Shown: positions 15,938 through 21,875 of the stretch, piece by piece | Layout: the number at the start of each line of letters is the position of its first letter | How positions within the stretch are numbered: the first letter of the stretch is position 1 | Origin: Thermohalobaculum sp951813525 | Lineage (GTDB): Bacteria > Pseudomonadota > Alphaproteobacteria > Rhodobacterales > Rhodobacteraceae | Assembly: GCA_951813525.2 (NCBI GenBank) | Contig: CATOTJ020000002.1 | Location: 1,364,001 to 1,428,000 of the forward strand | Length of the DNA: 64,000 nt | Direction: 5' to 3' | The notes under the pieces: generated by a model | What the model was told of the DNA's origin: nothing | The model's input: the letters and a program-made list of their open reading frames with translations, nothing else | Databases searched by the model: none | Made by a program: the position numbers and the translations under genes

Positions 15938-17313
15938 TCGCCATATTCATCGTAGATGTCACGCCACGGTCGGCGCTCGTAGGCAACCCGCTTGATATTG
16001 ATCAGATGCAGCGCGGTCACATTGTCCGACGTAATCGAACCTGACCAGGTGCCGGTTCCCAGCATGAAGCTGGGCTCGAGATCCGTCGAATAGCCCATTC
16101 CGCCCATGATCGCAGGCGTGTTCACCAATACCCGGCCCGTCGGCACGGCGGCGAAACGCGCAACAATGTCGCCGTCATGACAGTGGATCACGCTGGTATG
16201 GCCCCATCCTTCGAATGTCGCGATCCCGTGCGAAAGTTCGATCCCCTGCTCCTCGGTCCGTGCCTCGTAGAAAGCCAGAACTGGGTTCAGCTTTTCCGCC
16301 GACAGGGGCCGTTGCCAGCCGATCTCGCTCTCTTCGCTGACCAGGCATCTGGTGCGTGGCGGGATCGAAAAGTCGGCGGCTGCGGCAAGGGCTTCGGGCG
16401 ACTGCCCGACCCGCTCCGGGTCCATCGCCCGCGGTCCGCGAAAGATCACAGCCGCCAGGCGGTCCGCCTCGGCAGGTGTCATGAAATAGGCGCCGCGCAG
16501 CTTCATTTCGTGGCGCAGCTCGCGCGCGATCGGTCGGTCGGCGATCACCGCCTGCTCGGAAACGCAGGCAGTTCCATAGTCAAAGGATTTGGACGTGATG
16601 ATCTGCTCGGCAACCTCGCCGATTTCTCCGTCCATCGTCCGGTGCACATAGCAGGGCACATTGCCGGCGCCGACGGCCAGTGTCGGTTTGCCCGAAGAGT
16701 ACGCCGCCCGCACCATGGCAGGCCCACCGGTCGCCATGACGACCGAGGTGCGCCGGTGGCGCATCAGTTCCTGCGTGCCCTGGATCGTCACCTGATCCAT
16801 GCACTGGATCAGCCCCTTGGGCGCGCCCATCTGCTCTGCGACGTCCGCCATGACACGAACGGTCTCGAGCCCGCAGCGCAGACCGCGCGGATGCGGCGCG
16901 CAGACGATTGCGTTCCCGGCTTTTACCGCCGAGAGGACCTTGTAAATGATTGTCGATGTCGGGTTGGTCACGGGGATCAAGGCCGCAACAACGCCCATCG
17001 GCTCGCCAATTGCGCAGACCTTGGTGGCATCGTCGCGCCAAAGCACGCCCAATGTGGTCACATCGCGCAGCCAGTCGGCTACTGAAAGAGCGTTAAAGAG
17101 GTTCTTGACGCGCTTGTCGGGCACATTTCCATAACCGGTTTCTTCGACCGCCATTTCGCCCAGGCGCTTGGCTTCCGGCTCGACAGCCCGGGCCATCGCG
17201 TCGACAATCGCATCGATATGGGCCGGATCGGTGCCGAGAAATGTCTGATAGGCGGCAAAGGCCGTATCGGCCATGGCGCGCGCCGCCGCGATGGATTTGA
17301 GGTCCTGATCCAT
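15934..17313 (-). CDS. CoA-acylating aldehyde dehydrogenase (EutE/PduP/SauS-like) of the BMC
   Basis: 459 residues of the acylating aldehyde dehydrogenase family. The catalytic Cys250 lies in FDYGTACVSEQAV, the acylating-type signature. The substrate-stabilising Asn117 is in VTNPTSTIIYK, and PHPRG follows as in AdhE-N/EutE proteins. These enzymes convert an aldehyde plus CoA and NAD+ to acyl-CoA, and are the hallmark core enzyme of catabolic microcompartments. No separate N-terminal encapsulation helix plus linker is obvious. Start and upstream stop share one base (TGATG), so it is coupled to the opine-dehydrogenase-like gene. The aldehyde is unknown. Confidence 0.9.
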   Translation of the reverse strand: MDQDLKSIAAARAMADTAFAAYQTFLGTDPAHIDAIVDAMARAVEPEAKRLGEMAVEETGYGNVPDKRVKNLFNALSVADWLRDVTTLGVLWRDDATKVCAIGEPMGVVAALIPVTNPTSTIIYKVLSAVKAGNAIVCAPHPRGLRCGLETVRVMADVAEQMGAPKGLIQCMDQVTIQGTQELMRHRRTSVVMATGGPAMVRAAYSSGKPTLAVGAGNVPCYVHRTMDGEIGEVAEQIITSKSFDYGTACVSEQAVIADRPIARELRHEMKLRGAYFMTPAEADRLAAVIFRGPRAMDPERVGQSPEALAAAADFSIPPRTRCLVSEESEIGWQRPLSAEKLNPVLAFYEARTEEQGIELSHGIATFEGWGHTSVIHCHDGDIVARFAAVPTGRVLVNTPAIMGGMGYSTDLEPSFMLGTGTWSGSITSDNVTALHLINIKRVAYERRPWRDIYDEYGE

Positions 17314-18485
17314 CAGACAGCCTCTTCCAGTGCCCTGCGGGCGGTATCAAGGTCGGCCGCTTCGATGCCGATTGCAGCCAGCTTGCGCCCGGCGGTCGCC
17401 AGATCTGCGCCCAGCATTGCGGACGCGGTTGCGATCATGGCGTCGGTCCCGGGTGTCGGCACAGCAGCGATGCGCGCCGCTGAGGTCAGCGGAACCAGCG
17501 AGCCGACAACAGCGCAGCGGATCAGTGCCTGCGCATGGGCACGGGTCGGGACCGGGCGGGCGCCGTCGCCCGATGCGGCCCCGGCAAACATTTCCAGCCA
17601 GGTGTCGCAATCGGGCAGATCCCGGACACCGAACCGGCGGGCCGTCTCGCGGCGTTCTTCAGCCATGGCGCGGATGATCGACAGGTGATCTGGGCCGATC
17701 ATGTTGCGAAAGGTCTGGTTCTCGGCCAGGGGATGCGCGCCTGCCGGAATGGCCGGGCCGCCAGGTGCCAGGGCCGGGCCGCCCAGCGCGAGGGCGGCGA
17801 CTTCGACCAGACCCGAGGCATCGGCAAAACCTGAATGCAACACCGACACTGCGGGCGCGATATGGGAAAGATACGGGCGCAGCCCCGCCAGGACATCGAA
17901 GCGCCCGGCGGGCAAGGTCGCGGCAGGTGCGGGCGCCGCCGCCGACAGGTTCAATGTCGCGCCCGAGACCGTGACCCAATAGGGCAGCGTCGCTGCCTCG
18001 ACCAATGTGATATCCGCCGTACAGCCGCCAATACCAAGCAGCCAGCGGGCTTCGAGTGCACCCATCGAGCGGCCCGGGGCAAGGACCAGAACCTGCCCAT
18101 CGGTCAGGTGATCGGCCAAGACCATCGCATAGGTGCGCTGCTTGTGAACGGGGCCGGTCAGAAAGATCAGATCGGCGCCCGTGACCGCCGCGTCCAGTTC
18201 GGCGGTCGTGCGGACCGAAGGCGCTGCATCCGCGTCGATCTGGTAACTGCCGACCGGACCGGCACCGCGCAAAGCAATGCCGCCCGCTGCACGCAATGCG
18301 GACAACTCAGCGCCATAGGCCGAGAAGAGCGTGACCTCTGCCCCTTCGGCCAAAGCCAAAGCGGCCAGCAAGCGCGCATCCGTGCCGCCACCCAGCACGG
18401 CAACGCGCCCAAAGGCGCGCGCAGGAACGGCCGCGGGCCGCGACGGCCGCGCCATGGCATCGGCAAATTCAGCGAATTCGGTCAT
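17313..18485 (-). CDS. Opine dehydrogenase-family protein of the BMC locus
   Basis: 390 residues from the ATG at 18485. The N-terminal Rossmann domain starts at GRVAVLGGGTDARLL (26-40), and the region ADLIFLTGPVHKQ plus VLVLAPGRSMGALEA matches the octopine/nopaline dehydrogenase family. The C-terminal part (ENQTFRNMIGPDH and following) corresponds to the helical substrate domain. Family members join or split an amino acid and a 2-oxo acid with NAD(P)H. Residues 2-12 (TEFAEFADAMA) could form a short amphipathic helix followed by a Pro/Ala linker, the pattern of an encapsulation peptide. Assignment to the family is by eye; the substrate is unknown. Confidence 0.7.
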   Translation of the reverse strand: MTEFAEFADAMARPSRPAAVPARAFGRVAVLGGGTDARLLAALALAEGAEVTLFSAYGAELSALRAAGGIALRGAGPVGSYQIDADAAPSVRTTAELDAAVTGADLIFLTGPVHKQRTYAMVLADHLTDGQVLVLAPGRSMGALEARWLLGIGGCTADITLVEAATLPYWVTVSGATLNLSAAAPAPAATLPAGRFDVLAGLRPYLSHIAPAVSVLHSGFADASGLVEVAALALGGPALAPGGPAIPAGAHPLAENQTFRNMIGPDHLSIIRAMAEERRETARRFGVRDLPDCDTWLEMFAGAASGDGARPVPTRAHAQALIRCAVVGSLVPLTSAARIAAVPTPGTDAMIATASAMLGADLATAGRKLAAIGIEAADLDTARRALEEAV

Positions 18486-18510
18486 ACCGCGATCCGTTGC
18501 CCCTTTGGGG

Positions 18511-18566
18511 TAGGGTGCGCTTTTGCGCACCGTTCTGCCTGCTCAGGGTGCGCTGAAGCGCACCCT
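18511..18566. repeat. Pair of GTAGGGTGCGC-type palindromes between opine-dehydrogenase-like and BMC-H genes
   Basis: The first hairpin is GGTGCGC/GCGCACC at 18514-18531 with a TTTT loop, preceded by TAG. The second is a perfect 10-bp stem, AGGGTGCGCT/AGCGCACCCT, at 18545-18566 with a GA loop. The pair lies in the 85-bp gap after the BMC-H stop. Such hairpins can stabilise upstream mRNA, which would favour the shell genes; this is inference. Confidence 0.85.
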
Positions 18567-18570
18567 ATGC

Positions 18571-18879
18571 CTACTCGGCGGACCCGCCGCCCAGATTGGC
18601 AATCAGGCCCTCGATTTCGTCATGCGGGCGCGGGATCACATGCACAGACACGACATCGCCGACCTTGTTGGCCGCAACAGCGCCCGCATCGGTCGCGGCC
18701 TTGACCGCCCCGACTTCGCCGCGAACCAGCGTGGAGATCAATCCACCGCCGGCCTTGGTCTGCGCGACGATGGTCACGGACGCAGCCTTGACCATGGCGT
18801 CGGCCGCTTCGATCGAGGCAACAAGACCCCGCGTTTCAATCATGCCAAGGGCCGACTGGCCCTGAGGTGTTCTGGCCAT
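18571..18879 (-). CDS. BMC-H hexameric shell protein (PduA/EutM/CcmK type)
   Basis: 102 residues, the usual length of a single-domain shell protein. The core SALGMIETRGLVASIEAADA is typical. The edge Lys31 (DAMVKAA), which makes hexamer-hexamer contacts, and the pore loop AGGGL (43-47) are both present. The short C-terminus is acidic and Gly-rich. It forms the hexagonal facet tiles and the small-metabolite pores. It is the only BMC-H gene in the locus, and is separated by a single base from the BMC-P gene upstream. Confidence 0.95.
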   Translation of the reverse strand: MARTPQGQSALGMIETRGLVASIEAADAMVKAASVTIVAQTKAGGGLISTLVRGEVGAVKAATDAGAVAANKVGDVVSVHVIPRPHDEIEGLIANLGGGSAE

Positions 18880-18880
18880 T

Positions 18881-19198
18881 TCAGGTTTTCCTTCTCTTGG
18901 AAGCAGCGCTTGCGGTTTTGCGCGCAGAACTTGTTGGCAGCGTCACGCGGTCGACAACCGCGACGATCGCTGCATCTGTCGGCGCGGTCGAAAGATCACT
19001 TGGCAGCCGGGCTGCGCTGTTGAACGTCACCAGGACCTGATCGCCCACGCCCGCGCCGCAGGTATCGACAGCGACATATGCAGGCGCCGTCACGGTCCCC
19101 TGCCCGTCGATCAGATCGACCAGCAAAAGCGCCTTGCCCGTCAATGATGCGTTCTTGACGGTCGCTTCGACAGTGCCTGTGACACGCGCGAGTTTCAT
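18881..19198 (-). CDS. BMC-P pentameric vertex protein (EutN/CcmL type)
   Basis: 105 residues. MKLARVTGTVEAT, LLLVDLIDG and GVGDQVLVTFNSAAR match the EutN/CcmL family, whose pentamers close the twelve vertices of the shell. The C-terminal ~15 residues are Lys/Arg/Ser-rich and not part of the conserved fold. It lies second in the operon, between the ligase and BMC-H genes. With BMC-H and BMC-T it gives a minimal but complete set of shell protein types. Confidence 0.95.
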   Translation of the reverse strand: MKLARVTGTVEATVKNASLTGKALLLVDLIDGQGTVTAPAYVAVDTCGAGVGDQVLVTFNSAARLPSDLSTAPTDAAIVAVVDRVTLPTSSARKTASAASKRRKT

Positions 19199-19219
19199 CT
19201 GGTCACTCGTTTCATCGGA

Positions 19220-20509
19220 TCAAAAATTGCTCAGATAACGGTCGAGTTCGACCTGCGTCACCTGGGAGGCAACGAATTCGACCTCGCGCTCGGACTGTTG
19301 GATCAGGATCGCGTGCACCAACTCGCCCAGCACGTCTTTCAGCCAATCGTTGTCTTTTGCGAGCGCGAGCGCCTCTTCGATGTTCGCCGGGATCGGTGTT
19401 GCGTCTTCAACTTCATAACCGTTGCCGGTCGTCTCCGGACCGGGCTGGGTATTTTGTTCGATCCCGTCCAGGCCGGCGGCGATATCGGCGGCCAGCAACA
19501 TGTAGGGGTTGCAATCGGCCGACGCGTCGCGTTTTTCGACCCGCACGGCGCTGTCGCTGCCCTGGATGATGCGCAGACCGACGGTGCGGTTGTCGACGCC
19601 CCAGGTCGTGTTGGTCGGGCAGAAACTGAACGGCTGACGGCGACGGTACCCGTTTGGCGTGGTCGTGCCGCAGATCGCCAGTTCCGGCATCCGTTGCTGC
19701 AACCCGCCCAGAAACGCCCGGCCGGTTGCGCTCAGTTTTCCGCCATCGGCAAAAACGTTCGCTCCGTCCTGCCACAGCGAATAGTGGGCATGGAAACCAT
19801 TGCCGGATTCTTCGAAAAACGGCTTGGCCATGAACGTCGCCAGATACCCATGCTGGGCCGCGAGCTGCTTAACCAGCGAGCGGAACATGACCAGGCGGTC
19901 AGCCGCCTCCAGCGCCGGTCCGTATCGCAGGTTCACCTCGACCTGACCGGCGGCGTATTCCGGGTTCGACTGCTCGATGGGGATCCCCATCTCGTTTATC
20001 TGGTGGCGGATCGGACCCAGGACATGCTCCAGCTCGGCGGCGCGTTCCAGGCCATAGACCTGAATTCCGGCATCGCGGGGCTGCTTGGTTTCGGGGTCCA
20101 GAAGATAGAATTCAACTTCGGTGCCGCAACTGACATCATAGCCCATCGCCCGAGCACGTTCGATCTGGCGCACCAAGGCCTGGCGCGGATCCAGCGGGAC
20201 GACATTGTGGTCCATGCCTTCTGCGCGGCCCATGCACATGGCGACGCCCGGCTCCCACGGGATCGAGACCGGCTTGGTCAGCGGGAACATGTGCATATCC
20301 GGAAAGCCATTGTCGAAGCTGACATAGGGCGTGTCCCACACATCGCAGGTCATATCGATCGCAAACAGTGCGATGGACAGCGCGCTGCCTTCCTCGCAAA
20401 TCGTATCCCAGTGGCTGGCGGGCATTCGCTTGCCGCGCATGATCCCGTTCAGATCGCCACAGCCCATGACGACAGTATGTGTGCCCTCTGGCAGGCTGAA
20501 ATCGGACAT
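19220..20509 (-). CDS. PuuA-like gamma-glutamyl ligase (glutamine synthetase family)
   Basis: 429 residues from the ATG at 20509, which has GGGAGGA at ideal spacing; a longer upstream frame would cross the promoter. The motifs GDLNGIMRGKR (N-terminus), E131/E133 in GTEVEFYL, E191 in GQVEVNL, His240 in GNGFHAHYSLW, and E325/R327 in RVEKRD are those of the family active site. The regions MAKPFFEESGNGFH and NRTVGLRI, and the lack of an adenylylation-site NLYD segment, align it with gamma-glutamylpolyamine/putrescine synthetases and not with housekeeping GlnA. The probable reaction is ATP-dependent gamma-glutamylation of an amine. It is the first gene of the BMC operon. Confidence 0.85.
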   Translation of the reverse strand: MSDFSLPEGTHTVVMGCGDLNGIMRGKRMPASHWDTICEEGSALSIALFAIDMTCDVWDTPYVSFDNGFPDMHMFPLTKPVSIPWEPGVAMCMGRAEGMDHNVVPLDPRQALVRQIERARAMGYDVSCGTEVEFYLLDPETKQPRDAGIQVYGLERAAELEHVLGPIRHQINEMGIPIEQSNPEYAAGQVEVNLRYGPALEAADRLVMFRSLVKQLAAQHGYLATFMAKPFFEESGNGFHAHYSLWQDGANVFADGGKLSATGRAFLGGLQQRMPELAICGTTTPNGYRRRQPFSFCPTNTTWGVDNRTVGLRIIQGSDSAVRVEKRDASADCNPYMLLAADIAAGLDGIEQNTQPGPETTGNGYEVEDATPIPANIEEALALAKDNDWLKDVLGELVHAILIQQSEREVEFVASQVTQVELDRYLSNF

Positions 20510-20541
20510 GGCGTCCTCCCCTGATGCGTATTTTGGGGCGC

Positions 20542-20570
20542 TTGCCGCGCCTCTGTATTCTGTATACAGT
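20542..20570 (+). promoter_or_regulatory. Predicted promoter of the MSOX-like gene
   Basis: TTGCCG at 20542-20547, a 17-bp spacer, then TACAGT at 20565-20570, upstream of the TTG start at 20617. The -10 box overlaps the GTATAC palindrome. Assigned by consensus inspection only. Confidence 0.45.
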
Positions 20571-20572
20571 AT
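20557..20572. promoter_or_regulatory. GTATAC-centred palindrome, probable GntR-type operator
   Basis: ATTCTGTATACAGTAT is symmetric in 14 of 16 positions, around a perfect CTGTATACAG core. Operators centred on GTATAC are common for the FadR/VanR-like branches of the GntR regulator family. It lies midway in the 107-bp intergenic region between the BMC operon and the divergent flavoenzyme gene and overlaps both predicted -10 boxes, so one repressor could silence both. No regulator gene is visible in the window. Confidence 0.6.
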
Positions 20573-20594
20573 CCACCGACCAACGCCGCTGCAA
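20566..20594 (-). promoter_or_regulatory. Predicted promoter of the BMC operon
   Basis: On the minus strand TTGCAG (20594-20589), a 17-bp spacer and TACTGT (20571-20566) precede the ligase start at 20509 by 57 bp. The -10 box overlaps the operator-like palindrome. Assigned by consensus inspection only. Confidence 0.45.
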
Positions 20595-20616
20595 GAGAAA
20601 ATACAGGGGAAGCGCC

Positions 20617-21759
20617 TTGCCACGATCCGAGATCATCGTTGTCGGCGCCGGGATTGCCGGGGCATCGACGGCGCTTGCGCTGGTCAAACGCGGCGCATCC
20701 GTCACCCTGATCGACCGGTGGGAGCCGGGGCACGCACGCGCTTCCTCGTCGGACTATAACCGTGTCTTCCGCGCGATTTCAGGCCATGACGAATTCTACA
20801 CCGGCTGGGTGCGTCAGGCCCGCAGCATGTGGCAGGAGCTGGAGGCCGAATCAGGCTCGAAGCTCTACTACGAAAATGGCGCCCTGATCCTGGCGACCGA
20901 GGGTCATTGCCACTGGGAAGACGCCACTCCGGCGACGTTCGAGAAGGTCGGCGTGCCCTATAACCGGTTTTCCGCCGACGACATTTCCTATCATTTTCCG
21001 CAGTTCCAGACGCCCGACATCGCCTATGCGCTGTTCGAGCCGGAGGCCGGGCTGGTGATGGCGCACCGCGCGGTCATTCAAACCGTAACCCTGTTCGAGC
21101 GGCTGGGTGGCAAGGTCGCGCGCGGCAAGGTTGAGACGGATGAAGACGAACGCCCCACGCTGGACGGCAAGCCGCTTGAGGCCGATGTCATCATCATCGC
21201 CACCGGCCCCTGGATGGCCGAGATGTTCCCGCGCACGGTCGCGCCGATCGGCATCATCATGGGCATCAACGTCCTCTACACGTCGGCGCCCGATGGCAGC
21301 GCGATGTTCGATCACACCCATATGCCGTGCTGGATCGACCATGGCATGGGGTCGTTCGGCCTGCCTTCCGTCGAAGGATCGGGCGTCAAGGCCGCCGTCG
21401 TCATCCCGAACGAGCCGATCGACATCAACAATGACGAGCGCCTGATCCGGCGCGAAAGCCTGAACAAGACCCGTAGCTATATCCAAAAGCGCCTGCCCGG
21501 CCTGATCGGCCAGCGCGTTGTCGACAGCAAGTTCCAGCAGGTCATCATCACCCCAGACACGCATTTCATCGTCGATTGGCACCCGCGCCACGACAATGTC
21601 CTGCTGGCTGGCGGATGTTCGGGCCACCTTTTCAAGCACGGGCCTGTGTTTGGTGATTTTTCCGCAGGCGTTGCCTTGCGCGAATACGGCACCGCCGACC
21701 GCTTCAAGATTGCCGGGCGCCGGAAATTGTCACCGGAGGAGAGCCCGTCCGGGCGCTGA
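20617..21759 (+). CDS. MSOX/PuuB-like FAD-dependent amine oxidoreductase
   Basis: 380 residues from a TTG start preceded by AGGGGA; a frame-extending ATG at 20524 would lie inside the promoter. The dinucleotide-binding motif VVGAGIAGAS is at 8-17, and SSSDYNRVFRA corresponds to the sarcosine-oxidase substrate loop. The C-terminal HFIVDWHPRHDNV plus GCSGHLFKHGP is typical of the monomeric sarcosine oxidase group. The Cys that covalently holds FAD in that group is replaced (FQQVIITPD; Gln by eye), so the flavin is probably non-covalent. Likely reaction: oxidation of a C-N bond, possibly of the gamma-glutamylated product of the divergent ligase. Confidence 0.8.
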   Translation: MPRSEIIVVGAGIAGASTALALVKRGASVTLIDRWEPGHARASSSDYNRVFRAISGHDEFYTGWVRQARSMWQELEAESGSKLYYENGALILATEGHCHWEDATPATFEKVGVPYNRFSADDISYHFPQFQTPDIAYALFEPEAGLVMAHRAVIQTVTLFERLGGKVARGKVETDEDERPTLDGKPLEADVIIIATGPWMAEMFPRTVAPIGIIMGINVLYTSAPDGSAMFDHTHMPCWIDHGMGSFGLPSVEGSGVKAAVVIPNEPIDINNDERLIRRESLNKTRSYIQKRLPGLIGQRVVDSKFQQVIITPDTHFIVDWHPRHDNVLLAGGCSGHLFKHGPVFGDFSAGVALREYGTADRFKIAGRRKLSPEESPSGR

Positions 21760-21875
21760 GCGCCCCGGCGTGTCGTCCGCCGACCGGCGACGTTCTTGCC
21801 GCATGCCCTGTGACCCGGTAGCGTTCGCATCGCTATGAACGGGGCGCGGCAACCGCGCATCAACGGGGAACAGGC

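Noticed and set aside
20524..20616. Longer N-terminus of the MSOX-like flavoenzyme from an upstream ATG
   Set aside because: The extra residues would be encoded by the operator/promoter region and precede the FAD motif by more than is usual; the TTG with AGGGGA gives a normal start.
20510..20623. Longer N-terminus of the PuuA-like ligase
   Set aside because: The upstream frame crosses the divergent promoter, while the ATG at 20509 has an excellent ribosome site and the family N-terminus.
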